DNA of 64,000 nt from NCBI RefSeq assembly GCF_900114655.1, contig NZ_FOTT01000009.1, positions 27,579-91,578 of the forward strand, given 5' to 3'. The notes below the pieces were generated by a model that was given only the letters and a program-made list of their open reading frames with translations, searched no databases and had not been told where the DNA came from. The translations under genes were made by a program, and so were the position numbers. Numbering within the stretch: position 1 is the stretch's first letter; the number at the start of each line of letters is the position of its first letter. Below, piece after piece: positions 18,490-28,871 of this stretch. The stretch comes from Candidatus Frackibacter sp. WG13. GTDB lineage: Bacteria; Bacillota; Halanaerobiia; Halobacteroidales; Acetohalobiaceae.

Positions 18490-18518
18490 ATAATAACAAA
18501 AAAATCTTTTTTCGTCAA
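18490..18518 (-). promoter_or_regulatory. Promoter of the purine operon
   Basis: Minus-strand -35 TTGACG (18518-18513) and -10 TATTAT (18495-18490) separated by exactly 17 bases. It lies about 33 bases upstream of the guanine aptamer and is a SigA-type promoter. Confidence 0.75.
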
Positions 18519-18617
18519 TATATATCTAGAATATATCCGAACTTTTTTTAATAAAATAAATTTAATATTCACTTTTATATGAATATTATTAGAAAAATTT
18601 TAATTATAATAAAATAA

Positions 18618-18656
18618 GACCGCTTAAGTATTAAAAAACTACAATACCTAAACGGT
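18618..18656 (-). terminator. Terminator after purA
   Basis: GACCGTTTAGGTATT pairs with AATACTTAAGCGGTC on the minus strand (one mismatch), followed by a T-rich tail. It separates the purB-purA unit from the pur operon promoter. Confidence 0.75.
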
Positions 18657-18681
18657 CAAATTATTACTATCTATCACATAT

Positions 18682-19992
<1,311 letters not shown>

Positions 19993-20043
19993 TTAGATTT
20001 ATTACTTGCTCAATATTAATCTTTTTATATTTTAAGCACTTAT

Positions 20044-21339
20044 CTATTCTAAACCTAGTCTAGTAAAGACTTGGTCAATATTTCTTAGGTGATAATCATA
20101 GTCAAATATTCTTCCAATCTCTTCCTTGCTTAAATACTTTAAAATATCCTCATCAGCCAAAAGATAATCTTTAAATGGCCTATCATCCTGCCAAGCCTTT
20201 AAGGCATTACGCTGTACTAATTCATAAGCATCGTCTCTTAATAGCCCTTTATCAACTAACCTTAACATAGCTTTCTGCGAAAAGATTAATCCATTAGTCT
20301 TCTCTAAATTTCTGAGCATATTTCCTTCTAACACACTTAATTTCTCAACAACATCTTTAAATTTAGTTAACATATAATCTATTAAGATACTACTATCCGG
20401 AAAGATAATTCGCTCAACAGAAGAATGAGTTAAATCACGCTCATGCCATAGAGGTTGATTCTCTAAGGCAGCAACATTATTAGACCTAACTACTCGCGCT
20501 AAACCTGAAATACGCTCACAAGTAATTGGATTCTTCTTATGTGGCATAGCCGAAGAACCTTTTTGGCCTTTTTTAAATGCCTCTTCCACTTCCAAAATAT
20601 CTGTCCGCTGTAAATTCCTAATTTCAGTCGCAAATCTATCTAATGAACCAGCAATAATTGCTAAAGTAGATATGTATTCTGCATGACGATCTCTCTGTAA
20701 AATTTGCGAAGAAATCGGTGCTGGTTTTAAGTTAAGTAACTGACAGGTCTTTGCTTCTACTTCTGGACTAATATTAGCAAAAGTTCCAACAGCACCAGAA
20801 ATTTTGCCATAACTGATATCCTCTTTAGCTTCTTTAAATCTCTTAATATTCCTCTGCATTTCTGCATACCAATTGGCCAATTTAAAACCAAACGTAACTG
20901 GTTCAGCATGAATACCATGAGTCCTTCCAATCATTACTTGATTTTTATATTTAATGGCTTTTTTACCTATTGCCTCGGTTACTTCTTCTAAATCTTCTAA
21001 GATTATTTCGGCTGCTTCTTTTAATTGTAAGGACCTAGCTGTATCTTTAATATCAGATGAAGTCAATCCTAAATGAATATACTTTGATTCTTCACCTAAA
21101 CTTTCAGCTACTGCTGTTAAAAAAGCTAAAATATCATGTCTAGTCTCTTTCTCAATCTCTTTAATCCTATCAACAGTAAAAGTAGCATTAGCTTTAATCT
21201 CCGCTACTGCTTCCTTAGGAATCTCATCTAACTCTGCTAGGGATTCACAGACAGCTACTTCTATCTTCAACCAGTTATCAAATTTATTCTCTTCACTCCA
21301 AATCTGCTGCATCTTAGGTAATGTATACCTTTCAATCAT
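20044..21339 (-). CDS. purB: Adenylosuccinate lyase
   Basis: Cleaves adenylosuccinate to AMP and, in most organisms, SAICAR to AICAR. 431 aa of the B. subtilis type: MIERYTLPKMQQIW, HLGLTSSDIKDTA, IGRTHGIHAEP and GSSAMPHKKNP with the catalytic Ser loop. It is paired with purA and is the more typical of the two PurB proteins in the window; the other lies in the pur operon at 12474-13865. Confidence 0.95.
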   Translation of the reverse strand: MIERYTLPKMQQIWSEENKFDNWLKIEVAVCESLAELDEIPKEAVAEIKANATFTVDRIKEIEKETRHDILAFLTAVAESLGEESKYIHLGLTSSDIKDTARSLQLKEAAEIILEDLEEVTEAIGKKAIKYKNQVMIGRTHGIHAEPVTFGFKLANWYAEMQRNIKRFKEAKEDISYGKISGAVGTFANISPEVEAKTCQLLNLKPAPISSQILQRDRHAEYISTLAIIAGSLDRFATEIRNLQRTDILEVEEAFKKGQKGSSAMPHKKNPITCERISGLARVVRSNNVAALENQPLWHERDLTHSSVERIIFPDSSILIDYMLTKFKDVVEKLSVLEGNMLRNLEKTNGLIFSQKAMLRLVDKGLLRDDAYELVQRNALKAWQDDRPFKDYLLADEDILKYLSKEEIGRIFDYDYHLRNIDQVFTRLGLE

Positions 21340-21397
21340 TAAAGTTAGCCTCCTATGTAAAAGTTAATCACAATCATTCAACCAAAACACACTAATA

Positions 21398-21426
21398 ATA
21401 ATAGCAAAATAACTACCTAATGTCAA
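21398..21426 (-). promoter_or_regulatory. Promoter of purB-purA
   Basis: Minus strand: consensus -35 TTGACA (21426-21421), 17-base spacer, -10 TATTAT (21403-21398), about 55 bases upstream of the purB start. No riboswitch was seen between promoter and gene. Confidence 0.75.
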
Positions 21427-21511
21427 GATATAGTCGAATTTAATTGAGGTATAATAAAATAATATTCGTTTATTTTATTAATTTAGCATATTAAAGTAAT
21501 AAAACAAATAA

Positions 21512-21570
21512 ATATAATTTAGCCCTAGCCTTAAGTAATCTTAATTACTTAGACTCTGACTAAATTATAT
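21512..21570 (-). terminator. Terminator-like palindrome after dnaB
   Basis: ATATAATTTAG (21512-21522) pairs with CTAAATTATAT (21560-21570). An inner hairpin AAGTAAT-CTTA-ATTACTT sits at its centre. T-rich flanks on both sides would allow termination of dnaB transcripts. Confidence 0.6.
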
Positions 21571-21598
21571 TTTAACCAATTCATATATTACTTATAAT

Positions 21599-22939
21599 TT
21601 ATTGAGCTTCTCTTCTCGCTAAATCTACAAACTTTGTATACTCTTTCTGGAAAGCAAGTTCTACTTTACCTACCGGTCCATTTCTTTGCTTACCAATAAT
21701 AATTTCAGTAATTCCTGCTTTTTCTGAGTCTGGATTATAATAATCATCACGATAAATAAATGCTACCACGTCAGCATCCTGTTCAATACTACCACTCGAT
21801 CTTAAATCACTTAATTGAGGACGCTTATCATTTCGCTGTTCTACAGCTCGACTCAGCTGTGATAAAGAAACTACAGGAACATCTAATTCTCTAGCTAAAC
21901 CTTTAAGAGAACGAGAAATTTTCGAAACTTCTTGTTGTCTACTCTCACTATTACTACTACCTTGCATTAACTGTAAGTAATCGATTAAGATCAGATCTAG
22001 TCCGTGTTCCGCCTTAATTCTTCTTGCTTTAGCCCGCATCTCCATTACTGTAATCCCAGGAGTATCATCGATAAAGACTTTGGATTCACTCAATTTTCCA
22101 GCAGCATCAGTTAACTTATTCCAATCTCTCTCATTTAAGTAACCTGTTCGTAAACGATGGTTATCTACCTGAGCCTCACAACATAACATCCGCTGAACTA
22201 ATTGCTGCTTTGACATCTCCAATGAAAAGATAGCTACTGATACATCTTTTTCAACAGCAGCATATTGGGCTATATTTAAGGCCAAAGCAGTCTTTCCCAT
22301 ACTAGGACGAGCAGCAATAATTATCAAATCAGAATCCTGAAAACCAGAAGTCATCTTATCTAAATCTGTAAATCCAGTCGGAACTCCTGTAACCCCACCT
22401 TTATTATCGTAAAGTTTTTCTAAATCATCAAAGGTATCCATTAATACATCTCGTATACCAGAAAAATCCTGTATAGCTCGTTTTTGTGAAATATTAAAGA
22501 TGGACCTTTCAGCTTCATCTAAAATCTCATCTAGCTCTTTATCCGCTGAATAGCCTAATTTAGAAATTTCCGCCGATGATCTAATTAACTTTCTTAGAAT
22601 AGACTTTTCTTCTACTATCTTCGCATAATAAGTGACATTTGCCGATGTTGGCACACTATTAGCTAATGATGTAAGGTAGGCTATACCTCCTATATCATCT
22701 AAAGCATCACGATCCCGCAATTCTTCACTAACAGTTACTAAATCTACTGGCTCTCCTTTATCGAATAAAACATTAATTACTTGAAAGATAGTAGAGTGAG
22801 CTTCACGATAAAAATCATCTGGTTTTAAGATTTCTATTACTTTAGCTATTGCGTCGCGATCTATTAACATTGAACCCAAAGTAGATCGTTCAGCATCTAT
22901 ACTTTGAGGTGGGACCTTATCAGTTAAATTATTTTTCAT
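21599..22939 (-). CDS. dnaB: Replicative DNA helicase DnaB (DnaC in Bacillus)
   Basis: Hexameric helicase that unwinds DNA at the replication fork. 446 aa. The N-terminal DnaB domain begins VPPQSIDAERSTLGSML. The RecA-like ATPase domain has Walker A ARPSMGKTALAL (about 211-222) and the DnaB motif QLSRAVEQRNDKRPQLSDLR. No intein is present. The start at 22939 is supported by GGGGGGAT 7 bases upstream; a start at 22966 would overlap lonC. Order rplI-lonC-dnaB resembles the B. subtilis rplI-dnaC region. Confidence 0.97.
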   Translation of the reverse strand: MKNNLTDKVPPQSIDAERSTLGSMLIDRDAIAKVIEILKPDDFYREAHSTIFQVINVLFDKGEPVDLVTVSEELRDRDALDDIGGIAYLTSLANSVPTSANVTYYAKIVEEKSILRKLIRSSAEISKLGYSADKELDEILDEAERSIFNISQKRAIQDFSGIRDVLMDTFDDLEKLYDNKGGVTGVPTGFTDLDKMTSGFQDSDLIIIAARPSMGKTALALNIAQYAAVEKDVSVAIFSLEMSKQQLVQRMLCCEAQVDNHRLRTGYLNERDWNKLTDAAGKLSESKVFIDDTPGITVMEMRAKARRIKAEHGLDLILIDYLQLMQGSSNSESRQQEVSKISRSLKGLARELDVPVVSLSQLSRAVEQRNDKRPQLSDLRSSGSIEQDADVVAFIYRDDYYNPDSEKAGITEIIIGKQRNGPVGKVELAFQKEYTKFVDLARREAQ

Positions 22940-22949
22940 TCTATCCCCC

Positions 22950-24893
22950 CTAACAAGCCTGTTCATTCTCAGTGACTAATATTCTCTTTAATATATCATT
23001 AATATCTTTGACTAGGTTAATCTTTACTTCTGTTTCATTTTCTGGAACCTCTTTACGATTAGCATACGGAAGAAAGACTTCTTTAATACCTGCTTGTTTT
23101 GCTCCATAAATCTTTTCTATAATTCCTCCTACAGCTTTAACACGCCCTCGAATAGAAACTTCACCAGTAATAGCTACATCCTGCCTAATCGGCTTCTCTT
23201 GAATAGCACTAATAATAGCTACAACAATTGCTAAGCCTGCCGAAGGACCATCAATCTGTCCTCCACCAATAACATTAACATGTAAATCATAATCATTAAT
23301 ATCCTCACCGGTTATCTTTCGCACAACTGATGCTGCATTAAAGACCGCATCCTTAGCCATACTACCAGCTGTCTCATTAAACCTAATCTTTCCTTGCTTC
23401 TTCTTCGTAGCCGGAAAAGCAATTGCTTCTATTTCTAGTACACTTCCTAGAAAACCCCTCACTCCTAAACCAAGTACTTTACCTACTTCTGGAGTAGAGC
23501 TAGCTTTATTCTTCTGATAAGGAGTTAATCTACTTGTTTGCACAACTTCATAAATAACTTCTTCGTTAATTCTAATTTCTTCTTGCTGACGATAACCAAC
23601 CTCAGTCTCATAAAGAGTTAAACCGTAAGCATCTGCTAGCATATTTACTGCTTTACGTCCCTCTATAGTATATTGACTAATTAATTCTGGAACTTTAATA
23701 TCCATCTCTACTTCTAATTTTTCACTAGCATTCTTAACTATCTCCTCAATGTCTCTCTTCTGTAAAGGTTCAAAAAAGACTTCTACAGCTCGCGAACGTA
23801 AAGCAGGATTAATATCTTCTGGTGAACGGGTAGTAGCTCCAATTAATACAAAGTCAGCTGGAGCACCCTCGTCAAATAACTTCTTTATATATTGAGGTAC
23901 ATTATCATCATTTGGATCATAATAAGAAGAATCAAATTGAACCCTTTTATCCTCTAACACTTTCAATAATTTATTCTGTAACATCGGATCAAGTTCACCA
24001 ATCTCATCAATAAAAAGCACACCGCCATGGGCATCTGTTACTAATCCAGTCTTAGGCTCTGGTACTCCCCCGTCAGCTAATTTCTTACTAGCTCCTTGAT
24101 AAATAGGGTCGTGAACTGAACCTAATAATGGGTTAGTAACTTCTCTTGGATCCCAACGCAAAGTAGTACCATCTACCTCCACAAAATCTGCCGTTTCATT
24201 AAAAGGAGTGTGAGCCATCTCCTTAGCCTTATTCAATGCTAATCTGGCCGCTGTCGTCTTACCTACTCCCGGTGGTCCGTAGATGATAATATGTTGAGGA
24301 AAAGGAGAAGCTAACTTAGATAATAAAGCCTTGACTGCTTTCTCTTGTCCTACAATCTCTTTTAAATTAGTAGGTCGTAAGATTTCCATTGCCGAACGAG
24401 TTAAGCCTTGTGTCTCTAATTTTTCTAACTCACCATATTTCTTTAAAGTAGCTGGATTATCAGCTGTATTTTTGCTTTCTTCAGCAATAATCTCTTTCTT
24501 AATCTCTTTTAAGTACTCCTCATGCCGTTCCTGCATCTTATCTGCTATCTTCTTCTCTAATTCATCATTAATCGATTTCTGAACGAATAATTCTGAAATC
24601 TCTTCTTCTAAAACCGATAATAATTCTCTAGGAGTACCTTTTAACTCTTCCATTGTAGGATCTTCATAAACAATTCTCTGTAAAGCAACCAATTGATTAT
24701 CAATTGCTTCAGATTCCATCAAATCTAAAGCATCTAACTTACCTGCTTTTAGAACTAATTTATCCATCCCATAAAACTCAGCTAAAAGCTCAAAGAGAGC
24801 AGTTACCTGATATTGTAACTGCTCTTCTTTTTCGTCTTCACAAGCAACCCCTTTTTGCCCCTCTTTAAGTAGCTTTTCTATATTATCTTTCAT
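22950..24893 (-). CDS. lonC: Lon family ATP-dependent protease LonC
   Basis: 647 aa. An N-terminal helical region is followed by an AAA+ domain with Walker A GPPGVGKTTAAR and Walker B GVLFIDEIGEL. The C-terminal Lon proteolytic domain has the nucleophile Ser in DGPSAG and the dyad Lys in EKIYGAKQAG. The large N-terminal part and the missing classic Lon N-domain fit the LonC/spore-associated Lon-like group found in spore-forming Firmicutes. Substrates are unknown. It is sandwiched between rplI and dnaB with 10-12 base gaps. Confidence 0.88.
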   Translation of the reverse strand: MKDNIEKLLKEGQKGVACEDEKEEQLQYQVTALFELLAEFYGMDKLVLKAGKLDALDLMESEAIDNQLVALQRIVYEDPTMEELKGTPRELLSVLEEEISELFVQKSINDELEKKIADKMQERHEEYLKEIKKEIIAEESKNTADNPATLKKYGELEKLETQGLTRSAMEILRPTNLKEIVGQEKAVKALLSKLASPFPQHIIIYGPPGVGKTTAARLALNKAKEMAHTPFNETADFVEVDGTTLRWDPREVTNPLLGSVHDPIYQGASKKLADGGVPEPKTGLVTDAHGGVLFIDEIGELDPMLQNKLLKVLEDKRVQFDSSYYDPNDDNVPQYIKKLFDEGAPADFVLIGATTRSPEDINPALRSRAVEVFFEPLQKRDIEEIVKNASEKLEVEMDIKVPELISQYTIEGRKAVNMLADAYGLTLYETEVGYRQQEEIRINEEVIYEVVQTSRLTPYQKNKASSTPEVGKVLGLGVRGFLGSVLEIEAIAFPATKKKQGKIRFNETAGSMAKDAVFNAASVVRKITGEDINDYDLHVNVIGGGQIDGPSAGLAIVVAIISAIQEKPIRQDVAITGEVSIRGRVKAVGGIIEKIYGAKQAGIKEVFLPYANRKEVPENETEVKINLVKDINDILKRILVTENEQAC

Positions 24894-24905
24894 CTTAACT
24901 CCTTT

Positions 24906-25352
24906 CTAAGCTTCAGTAACTTTAACCTTTACTGTAGCAGACACATCTTTATGTAGGTTTATTTCAACCTTTTTTGTGCCTAATGTCTTAATATTATCAT
25001 CTAATTCTACTTTTCGTTTATCAATCTTAATTCCTATTTCATCATAAATTGCATCAGCAATATCATTAGTAGTTACTGAACCAAATAACTTACCCATTTC
25101 CCCAGCCTTTACCGGGATTTCTAAAATTAAATCTTCTATCTTATTAGCCTTTTCTTTTGCTTCTTCTAACTCTTTCTTCTTTTGTCGTTTCTTAGCTTTC
25201 TTCTTTGCTTTCAATTTGGATAACTGAGCATCATTAGCTTCAACAGCTAACCCCTTTGGTAACAAATAGTTACGGGCATGTCCATCAGCTACCTCAACTA
25301 CCTCTCCTTTATTCCCAATATTATTAACATCTTCTTTTAAAATAACCTTCAT
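24906..25352 (-). CDS. rplI: 50S ribosomal protein L9
   Basis: 148 aa. N-terminal MKVILKEDVNNIGNKGEVVEVADGHARNYLLPKGLA is the L9 signature (rRNA-binding domain). A long charged helix (about 45-75) joins it to the C-terminal domain. The ribosome-binding site is AGGAGG. Confidence 0.98.
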   Translation of the reverse strand: MKVILKEDVNNIGNKGEVVEVADGHARNYLLPKGLAVEANDAQLSKLKAKKKAKKRQKKKELEEAKEKANKIEDLILEIPVKAGEMGKLFGSVTTNDIADAIYDEIGIKIDKRKVELDDNIKTLGTKKVEINLHKDVSATVKVKVTEA

Positions 25353-25419
25353 ATCTACTTCCTCCTTTAAATTATATAATAGATTAAAGCTATTAACAAC
25401 ACCATCTAACTAGTAAATA

Positions 25420-25435
25420 CTCCTAAGGTTAGGAG
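25420..25435 (-). terminator. Weak hairpin after yybS
   Basis: CTCCTAA-GG-TTAGGAG on either strand, followed on the minus strand by TATTTAC. The stem is short, so it may only attenuate transcription between yybS and rplI. Confidence 0.35.
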
Positions 25436-25449
25436 CATTAACCCATCCT

Positions 25450-26328
25450 TCAATCATCTAACTTCCTATAGTCAAACCAAGTGTCTAAAATACCTAAAAA
25501 GGATAAAATTTGGTTTACAGGAAGAATAACTAAAATAGCTAAAATTATCTTTTGCAATGTATTAGAAATATTAAACCTCTTTAAATAGTAAGCTGCTATT
25601 GCTAACCCTTGAATAAAGAAGATAAAGTTAAAGACCATGTATATATTCTTACCTATATTAGTATTAATTAAAAGAATACCCAATATAAAACCAACGGTTA
25701 AATATTTAGGAAACCTCCATTCTACTAAAGGAGGAGGCTCTTCATACTCATAACCTAATCTATTTAAAGCATTTATTGCTATGTAATAATTAACTAAGCC
25801 ATTTATGGCACTAGCTGTTAGTATCAGAGCCGGGGCAATAGTAACGAACATATCTATTAATTCTTGCTGGGTAGCCTGATCAATTCCTAAGCTTTTGTAC
25901 TGTTGCAAAACTGTATTAATAATAGGCTCAATACTAAAATCAAGTAAGTAAAAATTCACTCCAAGAATTAATAAGGTAGAAATAGTAGAAACTATAATAG
26001 CAATCATTATTATCTTTGTCGATGAGAATTCTTCTTCAAAAGCAGCACCTAAAACTACTCCAATTAGCCCAAAACCAAATAGAACCATTAAAGACATTAG
26101 AAAGTTAATCAACATACCTAATAAAATAGCACTCAATATCGTCGTCAAAATACCAATCTTAGTCCCCTGCCGCACCCCAACAACTATAATTGGTAACGGT
26201 AAAACCAATATCATAACAATCCCAAATAGCGGTAGATACGAGCCAATTAATGCTAATAATACTGTTATAGCACTAAATAAAGCTCCTTCAACTAAACCTT
26301 TCGTTTCTAATGATGCCAAAACTGTCAC
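25450..26328 (-). CDS. yybS: YybS family (DUF2232) membrane protein
   Basis: 292 aa, about eight hydrophobic segments, and no enzyme motif. It matches the DUF2232/YybS group by position (upstream of rplI) and by its general pattern: MTVLASLETKGLVEGALFSAITVLLALIGSYLP, charged loop EYEEPPPLVEWRFPKYL, then helices. Function is unknown. In B. subtilis yybS is followed by gdpP (yybT), which is missing here. Confidence 0.75.
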   Translation of the reverse strand: MTVLASLETKGLVEGALFSAITVLLALIGSYLPLFGIVMILVLPLPIIVVGVRQGTKIGILTTILSAILLGMLINFLMSLMVLFGFGLIGVVLGAAFEEEFSSTKIIMIAIIVSTISTLLILGVNFYLLDFSIEPIINTVLQQYKSLGIDQATQQELIDMFVTIAPALILTASAINGLVNYYIAINALNRLGYEYEEPPPLVEWRFPKYLTVGFILGILLINTNIGKNIYMVFNFIFFIQGLAIAAYYLKRFNISNTLQKIILAILVILPVNQILSFLGILDTWFDYRKLDD

Positions 26329-26335
26329 CTCTCAT

Positions 26336-26659
26336 TTATCTTTTTTTAATCAAATGCTTTAATAATAGACTCAAGTCACCATACCACTCTTCAATTTTGT
26401 GTTGCTGATCTATATTTTCTCGTAAATTATCCTGTATCTTTCTTTCCAATCTATTAGGAGAAACACCTAATCTCTTTGCTAATAAATAAGCCGCAATTAT
26501 CAAATTAGCTAATGCATCAGTTATCTTCTCTTGATTATCTTTGAGCATCACTTTAAAAAGGTGAGAAATGCTACCTAAGAGTTCACTCTTTAACCATTCT
26601 ATTACTTTTAAGTTCTTAGTAATATTATTCTTTTGATCTTTATGATTATATTTTCTCAT
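26336..26659 (-). CDS. MazG-like family protein
   Basis: 107 aa, mostly helical. The segment ALANLIIAAYLLAKRLGVS resembles the all-alpha MazG-like fold found beside rpsR in Clostridia. The acidic metal-binding residues of true MazG pyrophosphatases are not evident, so catalytic activity is doubtful. It is 7 bases upstream of yybS and probably co-transcribed with it. Confidence 0.6.
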   Translation of the reverse strand: MRKYNHKDQKNNITKNLKVIEWLKSELLGSISHLFKVMLKDNQEKITDALANLIIAAYLLAKRLGVSPNRLERKIQDNLRENIDQQHKIEEWYGDLSLLLKHLIKKR

Positions 26660-26796
26660 TTAATCCCTCCTAATTCCAATTAACTAAATTATATAAGTAA
26701 ATTTTATAATTAATTGATGTAATCAACTTAAATCAAAATAAACTGTATTAAGATAAATTCTTGAGAAAAATATTTTTTCCTGCTTAAGATAAGAAA

Positions 26797-26822
26797 AACA
26801 GAGAGGGCACCCTCTCTGTTTT
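26797..26822 (-). terminator. Terminator after rpsR
   Basis: Perfect stem AACAGAGAGGGC/GCCCTCTCTGTT with almost no loop, flanked by A-tracts and T-tracts on both sides, ending rpsF-rpsR transcription on the minus strand. Confidence 0.88.
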
Positions 26823-26827
26823 AAACC

Positions 26828-27043
26828 TTAATCAATTGTAAACGGTAGTAAAGCAATATTTCTTGCTCTTTTAATAGCTTTGGTTAATTGTCTTTGATGT
26901 AAAGCACAATTTCCTGAAATTCTTCTTGGTATAATTTTACCACGATCAGTAATATACTTTTCTAACTTATTAGCATCTTTATAATCTATATGATCTACTT
27001 TATTAGCACAGAATTCACATGATTTATTTCTTCCGCGTCCCAT
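26828..27043 (-). CDS. rpsR: 30S ribosomal protein S18
   Basis: 71 aa, with N-terminal [15 protein letters not shown] and the conserved [27 protein letters not shown] with the later Cys suggests the zinc-binding (C+) type. It follows rpsF directly, without the ssb gene that normally lies between them. Confidence 0.98.
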   Translation of the reverse strand: MGRGRNKSCEFCANKVDHIDYKDANKLEKYITDRGKIIPRRISGNCALHQRQLTKAIKRARNIALLPFTID

Positions 27044-27118
27044 CTAGTCTACCTCCTTCTATTCAAATTCTAAAATGGAACATATCTATCGATAAATATA
27101 TCTTATTAATCTACACTA

Positions 27119-27406
27119 TTATTCTTCGTCTTTTAAAATTAAGAACTTAAGAATAGTATCAGTAATTCGATAAACTCTTTCTAATTCATCTACAGTTTCA
27201 GCTTCACCTTTGAAATTAACCACTGTATAGTATCCAGCTTTATAGTCTTGAACTTCATAAGCTAATTTCTTAGTCCCCCATTTATCTGCCTTAACAACTT
27301 CACCTTTAGTATTATTGATAGTATCAAGAATCTTTTCTACTACTGCTTCTGTTGCTTCGTCATCTAAATCAGGATTTACAATAAAGACTGTTTCATATTT
27401 ACGCAT
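27119..27406 (-). CDS. rpsF: 30S ribosomal protein S6
   Basis: 95 aa, MRKYETVFIVNPDLDDEA at the start and VYRITDTILKFLIL near the end, typical of S6, which pairs with S18 on the 30S platform. First gene of a two-gene operon with rpsR. Confidence 0.98.
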   Translation of the reverse strand: MRKYETVFIVNPDLDDEATEAVVEKILDTINNTKGEVVKADKWGTKKLAYEVQDYKAGYYTVVNFKGEAETVDELERVYRITDTILKFLILKDEE

Positions 27407-27503
27407 TATTGATTCACCTCCTCCATATGGGCTAAGACCCTATCTTCTCAATAGAGCATGGATTCTAAATTATTATAACACTTTTCTGTTCAAATTGCAA
27501 ACA

Positions 27504-28601
27504 CTAAACATTAAATCTAAAGTAGCATACATCGCCATCTTTAACGATATAATCTTTACCTTCTAATCTTAATAGCCCTTCATCTCTTGCTTGAGCAAAT
27601 GAACCAACCTCTATTAGGTCATCATAACTAATAACTTCGGCTCTAATAAACCCTTTTTGCATATCAGTATGTATCTTACCGGCGGCTTCTGGAGCAGTAG
27701 ACCCTTCTTTTACTGTCCAAGCTCTAACTTCTTTCTCACCTGCGGTAAAGAAAGTAATTAACCCTAATAATTTATAGCCAGCTCTAATTAATTTATCTAA
27801 GCCAGACTCTTCAATACCTAATTCTTCTAAGAAAAGCTCCTTTTCATCATCATCCAACTCTGCTATTTCAGACTCTACCTTAGCACTAACAGTAATTACT
27901 TCAGCATTCTCTCCGGAAGCATAATCCTTTACAGCTTGTACATATTCATTATCCACTGCATTAACTTCATCTTCACTTACATTTGCTACATAAAGGATCG
28001 GTTTAATAGTTAATAGATGACAATCTTTAATGACTGTTTTTTCTTCAGTTGAAAGGTCTACACTTCTTATTGGTTCCCCTTCTTCTAAAGCAGCAATAAC
28101 TTTTTCTAAGACTTCCATTTCCTCTTTATATTTTTTCTCTCCTGTCTTTAACATACGTTCCGTCTTCTCTATTCTATTTTCAATTGTCTCTAAATCAGCC
28201 AGTACAAGTTCAGTATTGATAGTCTCAATATCACGGATCGGATCTATACTACCTTCAACATGGGTAATATTTGTATCGTCAAAGCAACGAACTACATGAG
28301 CAATAGCATCGACTTCTCTAATATGGGATAAAAATTTATTCCCTAAACCTTCTCCTTCACTAGCTCCTTTAACTAAACCCGCTATATCAACAAATTCAAT
28401 TGCGGTTGGAATCGTCTCCTTTGGTTCAATAACCTCAGTTAACCTATTTAAACGTTGATCTGGAACGTCAACTATCCCCACATTAGGGTCTATAGTACAG
28501 AAAGGATAATTCTCTGCTCCAGCACCTACCTCAGTAATCGCATTAAATAATGTAGACTTACCTACGTTTGGTAAACCTACTATTCCACATGTCATTCCCA
28601 T
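27504..28601 (-). CDS. ychF: Redox-regulated ATPase YchF (Obg family)
   Basis: 365 aa. G1 loop GLPNVGKSTLFNAIT, G3 DIAGLVKGAS and C-terminal TGS-like domain (TFFTAGEKEVRAWTVKEGSTAPEAAGKIH). The G4 motif is NVSE rather than NKxD, which explains the ATP preference known for YchF/OLA1. Ribosome-associated. Position before rpsF matches B. subtilis yyaF. Confidence 0.96.
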   Translation of the reverse strand: MGMTCGIVGLPNVGKSTLFNAITEVGAGAENYPFCTIDPNVGIVDVPDQRLNRLTEVIEPKETIPTAIEFVDIAGLVKGASEGEGLGNKFLSHIREVDAIAHVVRCFDDTNITHVEGSIDPIRDIETINTELVLADLETIENRIEKTERMLKTGEKKYKEEMEVLEKVIAALEEGEPIRSVDLSTEEKTVIKDCHLLTIKPILYVANVSEDEVNAVDNEYVQAVKDYASGENAEVITVSAKVESEIAELDDDEKELFLEELGIEESGLDKLIRAGYKLLGLITFFTAGEKEVRAWTVKEGSTAPEAAGKIHTDMQKGFIRAEVISYDDLIEVGSFAQARDEGLLRLEGKDYIVKDGDVCYFRFNV

Positions 28602-28691
28602 TAGTAATTAGCATCTCCCTCGTTAATTTTAAATTTAAGCACAACAATGATTATAACTTATATTGGATTTATCTTCAAGTTAAACTTAAAA

Positions 28692-28871
28692 TCAATCCAT
28701 AACTTTTTCTTTAACGCTCTTTTCAAATTTCTTTCTTGGCAACATAATTATTCTTTCACAACCTAAGCATTTGACCCTAAAGTCCATTCCTGTCCGCAAT
28801 ATCTCCCATCTATCTTCCCCACAAGGGTGTTCTTTTCTAAACTTCACTACCTCTCCTACTTCAAATTTCAT
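28692..28871 (-). CDS. DUF951 family small protein
   Basis: 59 aa, read directly from the sequence: MKFEVGEVVKFRKEHPCGEDRW at the start, then a CLGC pair and IIMLPRKKFEK. The three visible Cys (HPCG, CLGC) suggest a small metal-binding beta-barrel; function unknown. The start codon overlaps the mscS stop by 11 bases (GATGAAATTTGA), so it is translationally coupled to mscS. It lies between mscS and ychF, as in many Clostridia. Confidence 0.88.
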   Translation of the reverse strand: MKFEVGEVVKFRKEHPCGEDRWEILRTGMDFRVKCLGCERIIMLPRKKFEKSVKEKVMD

